From assembly GCF_014203235.1 (NCBI RefSeq), contig NZ_JACHIN010000003.1, forward strand, positions 550,154 to 614,153: a stretch of DNA of 64,000 bases, given 5' to 3'. Source of the DNA: Nonomuraea endophytica. Lineage in GTDB: Bacteria; Actinomycetota; Actinomycetes; Streptosporangiales; Streptosporangiaceae. This document shows positions 33,223 to 56,598 of this stretch, piece by piece (within the stretch, counting starts at the first letter, position 1; each line of letters begins with the position of its first letter). The notes beneath the pieces were generated by a model. It had not been told where the DNA came from, searched no databases, and saw only the letters and a list, made by a program, of their open reading frames with translations. Both the position numbers and the translations under genes were made by a program.

Positions 33223-33258
33223 GGCTTGCCTTGCCTAAGTTTGGTAAGGCGAGCCTAA
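33220..33258. promoter_or_regulatory. two DtxR/IdeR-like iron boxes
   Basis: Box 1 at 33220-33238 (TTAGGCTTGCCTTGCCTAA) matches the consensus TTAGGTTAGGCTAACCTAA at 14 of 19 positions with perfect outer arms. Box 2 at 33240-33258 (TTTGGTAAGGCGAGCCTAA) matches at 15 of 19. They overlap the -10 element and lie before the N-acyltransferase start, so the operon through the MbtH gene should be iron-repressed. Confidence 0.85.
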
Positions 33259-33275
33259 CCTTTGGAGTGGTAAGC

Positions 33276-33848
33276 GTGCTGAAGGACCTCATAGGGCCGC
33301 CGCCGCTGCCCGTGATGGGCGTGAAATGGCAGGTCACCCTGGTGGATCCACAAGCGGGTGACGCCGAGATCGTCCACACGTGGATGAACGAACCGCACGT
33401 GGCCACCGCCTGGGACCAGGCGTGGCCGCTCGAGCGCTGGAGCGCGGAACTCGGCAGGCAGCTCGGCGGCGATCACTCCCGCCCCTGCCTGGCCCACCTC
33501 GGCGGCGCCCCGGTCGCCTACCTGGAGATCTACCGGGTCGCGCGCGACCGCCTCGCCCCGCTCTACCCCCACCGCCCCGGCGACCTCGGCGTGCACGTCG
33601 CCATCGGCGCCCCGGGCGACATCGGCAGGGGCCTCGGCCGCGACCTGCTGCGAACCGTCGCCGACGGCCTGCTGGCCGCGGACGATTCGTGCACCCGCGT
33701 GGTCGCCGAGCCGAACATCCTCAACTCGGCCTCCATCCGCGCCTTCACCGCCGCCGGGTTCCGCCGCGCGGGCGAGGTCACGATGCCGCACAAGATCGCC
33801 GCTCTCATGGTACGGCCGCGCGACGAGGGAGACCTCCCCACATGGTGA
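33276..33848 (+). CDS. siderophore N-acyltransferase (MbtK/IucB-like, GNAT fold)
   Basis: A 190-residue GNAT-fold protein of the siderophore acyltransferase group. It has EIVHTWMNEPHVATAWDQAWP (H-x-W-M-N-x-P type start motif) and APVAYLEIYRVARDRLAPLY, the Y-L-E-I-Y...D box, then LGVHVAIG and VAEPNILNSASIRAFTAAGF. Such enzymes acylate the N-hydroxy amine of ornithine or lysine. The GTG at 33276 has GGAG at 8 bases and lies after the iron boxes. It overlaps the N-hydroxylase gene by 7 bases. The acyl group (acetyl, malonyl-derived or longer) cannot be told. Confidence 0.85.
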   Translation: MLKDLIGPPPLPVMGVKWQVTLVDPQAGDAEIVHTWMNEPHVATAWDQAWPLERWSAELGRQLGGDHSRPCLAHLGGAPVAYLEIYRVARDRLAPLYPHRPGDLGVHVAIGAPGDIGRGLGRDLLRTVADGLLAADDSCTRVVAEPNILNSASIRAFTAAGFRRAGEVTMPHKIAALMVRPRDEGDLPTW

Positions 33849-35124
33849 ACACGGTCCACGACCTGGTGGGGATCGGTTTCGGCCCCTCCAACCTGGCCCT
33901 GGCCATCGCCCTGAGCGAGCCGGAGGGGGCGGGCCTCGACGCGATCTTCCTCGAGAAACAGGAGTCCTTCGGCTGGCACCGCGGCATGCTCATCGACGGC
34001 GCCACCATGCAGGTGGCGTTCCTGAAGGACCTGGTCACGATGCGCAACCCGGCCAGCCCCCACAGCTTCGTCGGCTACCTGCACGACAAGGGCCGGCTGG
34101 CCGAGTTCATCAACCAGAAGACCATGTACCCGACCAGGCTCGAGTTCCACGACTACCTGGAGTGGGTGGCGGCCCGCTTCGAGCACGTCGCCCGCTACGG
34201 GACCGAGGTCATCACCGTGGACCCGGTCGTCCGCGACGGCGTGGCGAGCTGCCTCGACATCGTCAGCCGGGCCGACGGCGAACTGGTCACCCACCGCGCG
34301 CGCAGCGTCGCCATCGCCGCCGGGCTCCGGCCGGCCCTGCCCGAGGGCGTCATCGCCGGTGATCGGGTCTGGCACAGCCAGGAACTGCTGAGCCGGCTGG
34401 AAGGGTTCGCGGAGCCGTACCCGCGCAGGTTCGTGGTCGTGGGGGCCGGGCAGAGCGCGGCCGAGGTCGTCGAGCACCTGCACAGCCGCTTCCCGTCCGC
34501 GGAGATCTGCGCGGTCTTCTCCCGGTACGGCTACAGCCCCGCCGACGACAGCCCCTTCGCCAACGCGATCTTCGACCCGGCGGCCGTCGACCACTTCTTC
34601 GAGGCGCCCGACGACGTCAAGCGCATGCTGCTGGACTACCACGGCAACACGAACTACTCCGTCGTCGACCTCGACCTGCTGCAGGAGCTCTACCGGCGCA
34701 TCTACCAGGAGAAGGTCGCCGGCAGGCAGCGGCTGCGGATCCTGAACATGTGCCGGGCCGCCGGGCTGGAGACGCATCGCTCAGGGGTGTCGGTCGGCGT
34801 GCGCTCCCTGGTCAGCGGCGAGGCCGAGACGCTGCGCGCCGACGCCGTCGTGTACGCCACCGGCTACCGGCCGACCGACCCGCTGGATCTGCTCGGCGCG
34901 GCGGGCGAGTACTGCCTGCGCGACGAGGACGGCGGGCTCAAGGTCGGCCGCGACCACCGCGTGGAGACCGCGCCCGAGCTGCGCTGCGGCATCTACCTGC
35001 AGGGCGCCACCGAGCACACGCACGGCATCACCTCCACGCTGCTCTCGACCACGGCCGTGCGGTCGGGGGAGATCCTGCGGTCGCTGCGCGCCCACGCCCG
35101 GTCCGAGGTGGAGGAGCCGGCCCG

Positions 35125-35128
<4 letters not shown>
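33842..35128 (+). CDS. L-ornithine/L-lysine N-monooxygenase
   Basis: A 428-residue flavin monooxygenase. It has the FAD site LVGIGFGPSNLALAIAL near the N terminus, MQVAFLKDLVTMRNPASPHSFVGYL (the typical K-D-L-V/T...P-x-S/F region), the NADPH site FVVVGAGQSAAEVVEHL, and VVYATGYRP near the end. This enzyme hydroxylates the side-chain amine of Orn or Lys, giving the hydroxamate precursor. Length is normal. It is coupled to the acyltransferase and overlaps the NRPS start by four bases (GTGA). Orn versus Lys is undecided. Confidence 0.92.
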
Positions 35129-49711
<14,583 letters not shown>

Positions 49712-49715
<4 letters not shown>

Positions 49716-49918
49716 CCAACCCGTTCGAGGACGCCGACGGCGTGTACGTGGTCCTCGTCAACGACGAGAACCAGCACGCCCTGTGGCCGCAGCGGCTGCC
49801 CGCCCCCGCCGGGTGGACCCAGAAGTACGGCCCGGCTGGCCGCGACGCCTGCCTGGAGTACGTCGAGGAGACCTGGAAGGACATGCGCCCGGCCAGCCTC
49901 ATCCGCGCCATGGATTGA
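49712..49918 (+). CDS. MbtH-like protein
   Basis: A 68-residue MbtH family member: [27 protein letters not shown], and the C-terminal [15 protein letters not shown]. All the conserved Trp positions of the family are present. MbtH proteins bind NRPS adenylation domains and help their folding or activity. The ATG overlaps the NRPS stop by four bases. It ends the biosynthetic operon that begins at 33276. Confidence 0.95.
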
Positions 49919-49969
49919 CGTACCCGTCTGCCATCCTGTCCCGGTCATGGAACGGAGAAGGGATGGCTG

Positions 49970-50926
49970 ATGAGTGCTGACTGGTCGGACATGGGGTGGG
50001 ACGCCTGGGGCGATCTGGGCACGGTTCGCGCCAGGTTAGCGGCGGGCGCGTCCCCGGACGCCGACATTTTCTACGGCCAGACGGCGCTGCAGCTCGCGGC
50101 CGAGAGGGGATCGCCGGAGGTGGTCGCCGCACTGGCCGCCCGCTCCGCCGACGTGGACGCCGTGGCGGAAGGCCGGACCGCGTTGTGGTCCGCGGTCTAC
50201 GCCAACCGGGCGGACAACGCCCGCGTCCTCGCCGAGGCCGGGGCGAACCCGTGGCTGCCGATGATGAACGGCTGGCCGCCCGGCCGACTCGCGCTGGCCG
50301 GTCCCACCCCCGGCCTGTTCCCCAGGCCGGACGGCCAGCCGGGCCTCACCGACGAGGAGAGCGCCTTCGTCACCAGGGCGCGCGGCCTGATCGCCGCCCT
50401 GGCCGACATCACCGACGACGGCCACAGCGTCACGTGCGTGGCCGGTATCGACGCGGCGGAAGCCGTCCGCAGGCTGGAGGCCACGCCCGCCACCGACGAG
50501 GAGATCGAGGACATCTACGAGGATCCCTTCGACGACATGGACGAAATCCTGAAGGTCCTCGGCGTGACCGACGTGCCCGGCGGCTGCGTCGTGGCCCAGC
50601 CGTGGGGGTACGGGGCCGACATGCCAGGCGTCCAGAAGGCGCTGTCGGCCGGCACCCGCTGCTACGGCCTCTACGCCAACCCCAAGAGCGGCAACCAGGG
50701 CAGCGCCGCCGTTGACGGCGACATCGTCGAGTGGGACACGCACCCGGGCGGGGGAGACACCGACGAGTCGGAGCCGACAGAGGAGATCCTGCAGGCGTAT
50801 CTGCTCCAGGGGCACGCGGAAGCCGAACTCTGCTTCCGCGCGGGCCTGTTGCCGGCCGATTCGCGCTCGATCACCGGCACACCCGATCTGTGGGTGAAGC
50901 TGCCGGACGGCGATCACTGGTCCTGA
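49970..50926 (+). CDS. ankyrin-repeat protein with DUF6461-like C terminus
   Basis: A 318-residue soluble protein. Residues ~16-95 hold about two to three ankyrin repeats (GQTALQLAAERGSPEVVAAL and GRTALWSAVYANRADNARVL). The C-terminal two thirds (VTCVAGIDAAEAVRRLEATP, GGCVVAQPWGYGADMPGVQKAL, then GTRCYGLYANPKSGNQGSAA) resemble the DUF6461 group of actinomycetes, whose function is unknown. GGAGAAGGG precedes the ATG. It lies inside the siderophore locus, but nothing links it to iron; it may be an unrelated insertion. Confidence 0.7.
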   Translation: MSADWSDMGWDAWGDLGTVRARLAAGASPDADIFYGQTALQLAAERGSPEVVAALAARSADVDAVAEGRTALWSAVYANRADNARVLAEAGANPWLPMMNGWPPGRLALAGPTPGLFPRPDGQPGLTDEESAFVTRARGLIAALADITDDGHSVTCVAGIDAAEAVRRLEATPATDEEIEDIYEDPFDDMDEILKVLGVTDVPGGCVVAQPWGYGADMPGVQKALSAGTRCYGLYANPKSGNQGSAAVDGDIVEWDTHPGGGDTDESEPTEEILQAYLLQGHAEAELCFRAGLLPADSRSITGTPDLWVKLPDGDHWS

Positions 50927-50945
50927 CGTCGTCAGTCGTCGGCCG

Positions 50946-52199
50946 TCAGTCGGTGGCGGGCAGTGGGCGGGCGCGGCGTAGGGAGGGGATGGCCAGCGCC
51001 AGCACGCCCACGCCCGCCACGCAGGCCAGCCCGCCGATCACCGCCGCGCCGCCCGGTGGCGCGAGGCGGGCCAGGCCGCCGGCGACCACGTTGCCCAGGG
51101 CCGGGCCGACGGTCGCCTCGGTCAGCCACAGGCTCGACACCCGCCCGAGCAGCCGGTCGGGCGTGCGTGACTGGATGAGCGCCCCGGCCAGCACCTCGGA
51201 GATCACCTGCCCGACTCCGGACAGCGCCAGGAACGCCAATGCCAGCGGCAGGCTCACCGGCAGCCACGCGCTGGCGCCGAACCCGGCCACCGCCAGCCCC
51301 CACAGCGCCACCGCGCCGATCAGCACCCGGCCGGGACGGCGTACCCGGCCGATCCAGCCGCTGGCCAGCGCCGCGAGCAGCGCCCCGGCCGCGGGAGCGC
51401 TGTAGAGCAGCCCGGCCGTGGCCGCGTCGCCGCCGTAGTGCGCCGCCACGAACGCGGGAAACAGCGCGTACGGCGTGGCCATCAGCGTCCCGCTGAGGTC
51501 GAGCAGGATCACCCCGCCGATCACCGGATCGCGCCGGGCGAAACGCACGCCTTCGGCGATCGAGCGCAGCGGATGGGCCTGAGTCTCGCTCCCGTCGGGC
51601 CGCAGCGGGCGCAGCATCCACAGCAGCACGGTCGTCACGACGGTGGTGGCGCAGGTGAGCGTGTAACAAGCGGCGAACCCCGGCCCGGCCACCAGCAGCC
51701 CGCCCAGCGACGGCCCGGCGATGGTACCGACCTGCGTGGTGATGGAGGTGAGCGCCTCGGCGGCGGCGAGCTTGTCCCGGCCGACCAGCGCGGGCACGGC
51801 CGCCATGAGGGCGGTCTCGCTGAGCCCGTCGGCCAGCCCGATCAGCCCGGCGCTCAGATAGATCACCCAGAGCCGCGGCTCGGGCAGGAAGGCGTTGACC
51901 GCGAGCACCGCGAACCCCGCCGCCGCCCCCGCCCGCGACCCCACGATGAGCAGCCGCCGGTCCATCCGGTCGGCGAGCACGCCTCCGGCGAGCGTGCCGG
52001 CGAGCAACGGCCCGCCCAGCGACAGGCTGATCAGGCTGACGTGGAGTGACGAACCGGTCATCGCGTACACCTGCATGGCCAGCGCCACACCGGTCACACC
52101 GATGCCGAGGAGCGAGACCATCCGGGCGGCGAAGACATAGCGGAAGTCGCGGCCGGTCCGTAGCGGAGTGATGTCGATGACCACGTGTCCCAGGCGCAC
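50946..52199 (-). CDS. MFS exporter, EntS-like (siderophore export)
   Basis: A 417-residue major facilitator protein with about 12 membrane segments. The N terminus DITPLRTGRDFRYVFAARMVSLLG is strikingly like EntS, the enterobactin exporter, and GGVLADRMDRRLLIVGSRAG is the MFS loop 2-3 motif. A siderophore-export role fits its place between the NRPS and the uptake genes. The GTG at 52199 has GGGGAG close upstream; a GTG at 52184 is an alternative. It is divergent from the binding-protein gene across an iron box, so both are probably iron-controlled. Confidence 0.83.
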   Translation of the reverse strand: MRLGHVVIDITPLRTGRDFRYVFAARMVSLLGIGVTGVALAMQVYAMTGSSLHVSLISLSLGGPLLAGTLAGGVLADRMDRRLLIVGSRAGAAAGFAVLAVNAFLPEPRLWVIYLSAGLIGLADGLSETALMAAVPALVGRDKLAAAEALTSITTQVGTIAGPSLGGLLVAGPGFAACYTLTCATTVVTTVLLWMLRPLRPDGSETQAHPLRSIAEGVRFARRDPVIGGVILLDLSGTLMATPYALFPAFVAAHYGGDAATAGLLYSAPAAGALLAALASGWIGRVRRPGRVLIGAVALWGLAVAGFGASAWLPVSLPLALAFLALSGVGQVISEVLAGALIQSRTPDRLLGRVSSLWLTEATVGPALGNVVAGGLARLAPPGGAAVIGGLACVAGVGVLALAIPSLRRARPLPATD

Positions 52200-52241
52200 G
52201 AGTCTCCCCAGACGGTCAAGATGACGTTAGATTACCCTAAA

Positions 52242-52260
52242 ACAGGGAAGCCTTACCTAA
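52242..52260. promoter_or_regulatory. DtxR/IdeR-like iron box
   Basis: The 19 bases match the consensus TTAGGTTAGGCTAACCTAA at 13 positions, with CCTAA as the intact right arm. A second partial dyad, TTAGATTACCCTAA (52227-52240), lies directly upstream. Placed between the divergent exporter and ferric-siderophore binding protein, where one regulator could act on both. Confidence 0.7.
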
Positions 52261-52280
52261 CTTCTGAGAAGGGTAGTTTC

Positions 52281-53303
52281 ATGGCATCCGGCATCACTCG
52301 TCGTCAGGTCCTCCGCAGCGGTTCTCTGCTCACGCTCGGAGCCCTCGCCGCCGCGTGCGGCACCGCCGACACCGGTGGCCCCGCGGTCGCAGGCGCGGCG
52401 TCCAAGGCAGCGAGTACGGCGGGGCCATGGTCGTTCACCGACGACCGGGGCAAGAAGGCGGAGGCGCCCGCCGCCCCCAAGCGGATCGTCGCCTACGTGG
52501 GCGTGGCCGCGGCGCTGTGGGACTTCGGCGTCACGTCGGTCGGCCTGTTCGGCTCCACCACGCTCAAGAACGGCTCCAAGGACCCGCTCGCCGGGGACGT
52601 CGACCTGGCCAAGGCGACCTCGATCGGCACCGGCTACGGCGAGTTCAACGTGGAGAAGTACGCCTCGCTCCAGCCCGAGCTGCTGGTGACGACGAAGTTC
52701 AACGACCTGGTCTGGTACGTGCCGGAGAAGCAGATGGGCGACATCGAGTCGCTGGCCCCGCTGGTCGCGATCGAGACCGTCAAGGGCACCGACCTGAAGA
52801 AGGTCCTGGCCCGCTTCGAGGAGCTCGCCCTGTCGCTGGGCGCCGACCCCGCCGCGCCCGCCGTCGTCCAGGGCAAGAAGGCCTTCGACGAGGCCTCGGA
52901 GAAGGTGACCAAGACCGCGGAGAAGGGGCTGAAGGTCCTCGCGGTCGCCGGCGGCCCCGACCAGTTCTGGGTGGCCAGGGCCGGGGCGGGCGGCTACACC
53001 GACCTCACCTACCTGGCCTCCCTCGGCCTCGCCATGGAGAAGGGCGCCGGCGACGACCCGCTGTACGAGACGCTGAGCTGGGAGCAGGCGGCCAAGTACC
53101 AGGCCGACGTGGTCCTCTACGACGCGCGCAGCCAGTGGCTGACGCTGGAGGACATGAAGAAGAAGGCCACCTTCGCCCAGATCCCGGCGGTCAAGGCCGG
53201 CCAGGTGATCCCCTGGGTGGTGGAGACCCCCTACAGCTACCAGCGCCAGGCCGCCTGGCTGGACAAGCTCAACGAGCAGCTGTCGGCCTTCAAGCCCCTA
53301 TGA
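52281..53303 (+). CDS. ferric-siderophore ABC substrate-binding lipoprotein
   Basis: A 340-residue lipoprotein. The N terminus ITRRQVLRSGSLLTLGALAAAC combines a Tat-like twin Arg with a lipobox, typical of actinomycete siderophore-binding proteins. The body is a type III (FhuD/FepB) fold: PKRIVAYVGVAAALWDFGV, LQPELLVTTKFNDLVW, WEQAAKYQADVVLYD, and AVKAGQVIPWVVETPYSYQ near the end. It follows an iron box. The two FecCD permeases lie downstream on the other strand; no ATPase gene is present here. Confidence 0.87.
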   Translation: MASGITRRQVLRSGSLLTLGALAAACGTADTGGPAVAGAASKAASTAGPWSFTDDRGKKAEAPAAPKRIVAYVGVAAALWDFGVTSVGLFGSTTLKNGSKDPLAGDVDLAKATSIGTGYGEFNVEKYASLQPELLVTTKFNDLVWYVPEKQMGDIESLAPLVAIETVKGTDLKKVLARFEELALSLGADPAAPAVVQGKKAFDEASEKVTKTAEKGLKVLAVAGGPDQFWVARAGAGGYTDLTYLASLGLAMEKGAGDDPLYETLSWEQAAKYQADVVLYDARSQWLTLEDMKKKATFAQIPAVKAGQVIPWVVETPYSYQRQAAWLDKLNEQLSAFKPL

Positions 53304-53315
53304 CCTGAAACAGCC

Positions 53316-53371
53316 CAGCTGCGACCTCAGGCCCCAGCTGCGGCCTCAGGTCGGCCGGCTTCGACCTCAGG
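53316..53371. repeat. short tandem repeats at the 3' end of the permease gene
   Basis: CAGCTGCGACCTCAGG (53316-53331), CAGCTGCGGCCTCAGG (53335-53350) and a third related copy ending in TTCGACCTCAGG (to 53371). The third copy includes the stop codon of the minus-strand permease at 53367, so the gene end seems to have been duplicated outward, much as at 18279-18342. Confidence 0.75.
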
Positions 53372-54416
53372 CGGTGCGGCGGCGGCCCAGCATCCACAGC
53401 AGGTAGCCGCCGCCGATCGCGCCCGTGACCACCCCGGTCGGCAGCTGGGCCTGGCCGAACAGCCGCTGCGCCGCCAGGTCGCTGACCACCATCAGCAGCG
53501 CCCCCATCGCCGCGCTCGCCCAGATCGGCGGCCCGGCCACCCCGGTCAGCCGCCTGGCCAGCTGCGGCGCGGTCAGCGCCACGAACAGGATCGGCCCGGC
53601 CGTCGCGATGGCCACGCAGGTCAGCGCGCTCGCGCAGGCCAGCGCCGCCAGCCGGGCCCGTTCGGCGCGTACGCCCAGCCCGACGGCGACCTCGTCGCCC
53701 ATCTCCAGCAGCCGCAGCCGCGAGGACATGGCGGCCAGCACCGGCAGCAGCACCCCGCACGCGATCCAGATCGCCGCGACGTGCCCCCAGCGGCTCCCGG
53801 CGACGCTGCCGACCAGCCAGGTCGCCGCCTGGTTGGCCGACCACAGATCGGCCCGGGTGATGAGGTACGCGTTGACCGCGCCGAGCATCGCCGCCACGCA
53901 GACCCCGACCAGCACGAACCGGGCGCCGCGCAGCCCGCCGCGGAAGGCCAGCAGGTAGACCGCCACCAGCGCGAGCGCCCCGCCCACCACGGCGGAGCCG
54001 GCGATCGCCGCCGAGCCGCCGCCGAGCACCAGGATGCCGAGCAACGCGCCCGTCGCCGCCCCCCGGTCCAGGCCGATGATGTCCGGGCTGCCCAGCGCGT
54101 TGCGGGTCAGCGTCTGCAGGACGGCCCCGCCCACCGCCAGCGCCGCCCCGACCCCGAGCGCCACCAGCAGCCGGGGCAGCCGCAGCCGCATCACCACGAA
54201 CTGCCCGGCCGTGCCGCCGTCGCCGGTCAGCGCCGCGATGACCTGCGCGGGTGAGAGCGGGTAGTCGCCGCTGCCCAGGCTGACCACGCCGACCGCGAGC
54301 GTGACCACGACCAGCGCGCAGGTCACGACGGCCGCGCGCAGCGGCAGCAGATACGACCAGCCGCCCGCGCGCAGCGTGAACCGCTTGACCGGGCGTTCCG
54401 TCAAGGTCCTGGTCAC
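53367..54416 (-). CDS. ferric-siderophore ABC permease, FecCD family (second subunit)
   Basis: A 349-residue FecCD permease with about nine or ten membrane segments. Landmarks: RLRLPRLLVALGVGAALAVGG, LQTLTRNALGSPDIIGLDRGAATG, ATAGPILFVALTAPQLARRL and QLPTGVVTGAIGGGYLLWML. The GTG start overlaps the upstream permease stop (GTGA), so the two are coupled and likely form a heterodimer. Transcribed opposite to the binding-protein gene, tail to tail with it. Confidence 0.9.
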   Translation of the reverse strand: MTRTLTERPVKRFTLRAGGWSYLLPLRAAVVTCALVVVTLAVGVVSLGSGDYPLSPAQVIAALTGDGGTAGQFVVMRLRLPRLLVALGVGAALAVGGAVLQTLTRNALGSPDIIGLDRGAATGALLGILVLGGGSAAIAGSAVVGGALALVAVYLLAFRGGLRGARFVLVGVCVAAMLGAVNAYLITRADLWSANQAATWLVGSVAGSRWGHVAAIWIACGVLLPVLAAMSSRLRLLEMGDEVAVGLGVRAERARLAALACASALTCVAIATAGPILFVALTAPQLARRLTGVAGPPIWASAAMGALLMVVSDLAAQRLFGQAQLPTGVVTGAIGGGYLLWMLGRRRTA

Positions 54417-55435
54417 AGCTCGCCCACCCGCTTCCTGCCGCGCAGCAGCGCGATCAGCACCGGGGCGCCGGCGAACGCCGTGATGATCCCGACCTCCAGC
54501 TCGGCCGGCCGTACGATGATCCGGCCGAGGACGTCGCAGGCCAGCAGCAGCGACGGCGCGATCACCATCGAGTACGGCAGCAGCCAGCGCTGGTCGGGGC
54601 CGATCAGCGCGCGCACGATGTGCGGCACGGCCAGCCCGAGGAAGAAGATCGGCCCCACCGCCGCCGTCGCCGCCCCGCAGAGCAGCGTCACCGCGGCCAC
54701 CGCCAGCAGGCGCGCCCGCCCGACGTGGACGCCGAGCGCGCGGGCCGCGTCCTCGCCCAGCGCGAGCGCGTTGAGCGCGGGCCCGAGCGCCAGCGCGAAC
54801 ACCGCCCCGGCCACCAGGAACATCCAGATCTGGCCCAGGGTGGCGGAGTCGACCGCGGCCAGCGAGCCGACCGACCAGAACCGGTAGCGGTGCAGCGTGT
54901 CGGAGTCGAGCAGCAGCACCGCCCAGACGATCGACAGGAGCGCGGCGTCGGCCGCGGTGCCGACCAGGGCCAGGCGGATGGGGGTGGCGCCGCCGTACCC
55001 GCGCGAACCCAGTGTGTAGACCAGCACGGTGGCTGCCGCGGCGCCCGCGAACGCGAACCACACGGAGCCCCGCAGGTCGGTCAGCCCGAAGACGGCGAAG
55101 GCGAGCGCCACGCCCGTGGCCGCGCCCGCGTTGACGCCGAGGATGCCCGGGTCGGCGAGCGGGTTGCGGGTCAGGGACTGCATGATCGCGCCGGCCAGGC
55201 CGAGCGCCGCCCCCACCCCCAGGCCGACGAGGGTGCGTGGCACCCGCAACTCCCAGATCGCGGTCACCCCTTCCGCGCCCTCGCGGCGCAGCAGCGCGTC
55301 GATGAGGGCGGATGGGGAGAGCTCGGCCGAGCCCAGCGCGACGCTCGCCGCGCAGACGGCCGCCAGCACCGCCAGGGCAAGGGTGAGGTTGCGCGCGTGG
55401 GCGGTGCGGCCTTTCCGGACGGTGAGGGACGTCAC
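54413..55435 (-). CDS. ferric-siderophore ABC permease, FecCD family (first subunit)
   Basis: A 340-residue FecCD permease: ELRVPRTLVGLGVGAALGLAG, MQSLTRNPLADPGILGVNAGAATG, AVGPIFFLGLAVPHIVRALIG and ELEVGIITAFAGAPVLIALL, spread over about ten membrane segments. It starts GTG at 55435, with AAGGTG just upstream, directly behind a strong iron box. It leads the two-gene permease operon. The partner ATPase must be encoded elsewhere. Confidence 0.9.
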   Translation of the reverse strand: MTSLTVRKGRTAHARNLTLALAVLAAVCAASVALGSAELSPSALIDALLRREGAEGVTAIWELRVPRTLVGLGVGAALGLAGAIMQSLTRNPLADPGILGVNAGAATGVALAFAVFGLTDLRGSVWFAFAGAAAATVLVYTLGSRGYGGATPIRLALVGTAADAALLSIVWAVLLLDSDTLHRYRFWSVGSLAAVDSATLGQIWMFLVAGAVFALALGPALNALALGEDAARALGVHVGRARLLAVAAVTLLCGAATAAVGPIFFLGLAVPHIVRALIGPDQRWLLPYSMVIAPSLLLACDVLGRIIVRPAELEVGIITAFAGAPVLIALLRGRKRVGEL

Positions 55436-55441
55436 GTCACC

Positions 55442-55460
55442 TTAGGTTAGCCAAGCCTTA
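55442..55460. promoter_or_regulatory. DtxR/IdeR-like iron box
   Basis: TTAGGTTAGCCAAGCCTTA matches the 19-base consensus at 15 positions, including the first nine. It ends 7 bases before the permease start at 55435 and overlaps the last codon of the PucR-type gene. Iron repression of the permease operon is expected. Confidence 0.85.
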
Positions 55461-56543
55461 TCCCAATGGCGAGGGATCTGACAGGTGCGCTGCCTTGAGT
55501 CCGAGATGGACCACCAGGCGGTCGTCTCCGTCGTCCAGGTCGCGGTTGAGCGCGCGCTCGGCCTTGCCGAGCCGGTAGTAAAGCGTCTGGCGGTGCACGC
55601 CCAGCTCCGCCGCCGCCTTCTGGGCGTGCCCGCCCAGGTCGAGGTACGTCTCGACGGTCCTGGCCAGTTCCCCGTCCAGGCCAGCCACCTCCGCGGCCAG
55701 CTCCCGCAGGTCGGCCCGGCCCAGGCGGGCCAGCAGCCGGTGCACGCCCAGGTCCTCCCAGCGGGCGACCGGGGCGAACCGGGTGAAGTGCTCGGCGATG
55801 CGCAGCGCCTGCTGGGCCTCCCGCCAGCTCTGCCAGGCGTCGGCCGGGTCCTGCCGGGGGGCGCCGATGCCGGCGGCGGTGCCGTACACACTCTGGAGGG
55901 TCTGCGCGACCTCGGCGGCCAGGTGCGCGGGGGACAGCAGCGCCACCGGCGAGCCCGCGAGGGCGAGCACGCCGCGCGGGAGGGTCCAGAGGGCGGCCAC
56001 GCGGTCGGGCGACTCCCTGACGGCCAGCGCGGCCACCGGGCCCGGCATTCCGGTCGAGGCGGTGGCGCGCTCCTCGGGGTCGGCCGAGAGCAGGGCGCGC
56101 AGCCCGCGCCCGGCGTCCCGGCGGCTGCGCGACTCGTGCGCCAGCGCGCTCGCGGCCCGCGCGACCAGGCCGCCGGCGCGGGCGAGCACCTCGTCGGACA
56201 GGGCGCCGGAGTCGAGCAGCCAGAGGTAGCCGTAGGTCACCTCGCGATGGCGCAGCGGCCAGCAGATGCGCGGCTTCAGGTCGTGGTCGGCGGGGATGCG
56301 GACGGGGCCGTGCGCCTTGGCGATGCCGAAGCGCTCGAAGTAGTCGCGCACCTCGCCCGTGGCGCGGCGGCGCAGGATCGACTCCTGGCGGACCGCGTCG
56401 ATCTCCCCGTGCTGCGCGTTGTAGGCCAGCAGGCGGAACGAACGGTCCTCCAGCGTCGCGGAAGCCCCGAGAACGCGGGCTATCTCGTCGGCGGTCTCCT
56501 GAAGATCGGCGGTGTTGTGCATTTGTATGACAGCCTGCCACAT
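55458..56543 (-). CDS. PucR-family regulator, probable control of proline catabolism
   Basis: A 361-residue protein with the PucR C-terminal HTH: ARTVETYLDLGGHAQKAAAEL then GVHRQTLYYRLGKAERAL (residues ~295-340). The N-terminal and central parts (ASATLEDRSFRLLAYNAQHGE; a GGDEF-like/CdaR middle region) form the sensory portion. It is divergent from the proline dehydrogenase gene. Related PucR proteins (PutR in streptomycetes) activate put genes in response to proline, so the same role is inferred. The start may be ATG 56543 or an in-frame ATG 21 bases later. Confidence 0.83.
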   Translation of the reverse strand: MWQAVIQMHNTADLQETADEIARVLGASATLEDRSFRLLAYNAQHGEIDAVRQESILRRRATGEVRDYFERFGIAKAHGPVRIPADHDLKPRICWPLRHREVTYGYLWLLDSGALSDEVLARAGGLVARAASALAHESRSRRDAGRGLRALLSADPEERATASTGMPGPVAALAVRESPDRVAALWTLPRGVLALAGSPVALLSPAHLAAEVAQTLQSVYGTAAGIGAPRQDPADAWQSWREAQQALRIAEHFTRFAPVARWEDLGVHRLLARLGRADLRELAAEVAGLDGELARTVETYLDLGGHAQKAAAELGVHRQTLYYRLGKAERALNRDLDDGDDRLVVHLGLKAAHLSDPSPLG

Positions 56544-56598
56544 CCCGCGTTACGGACGTCGATGGCTGCGGTCTGAACAGGAGTTTTAGGCTGGATGC

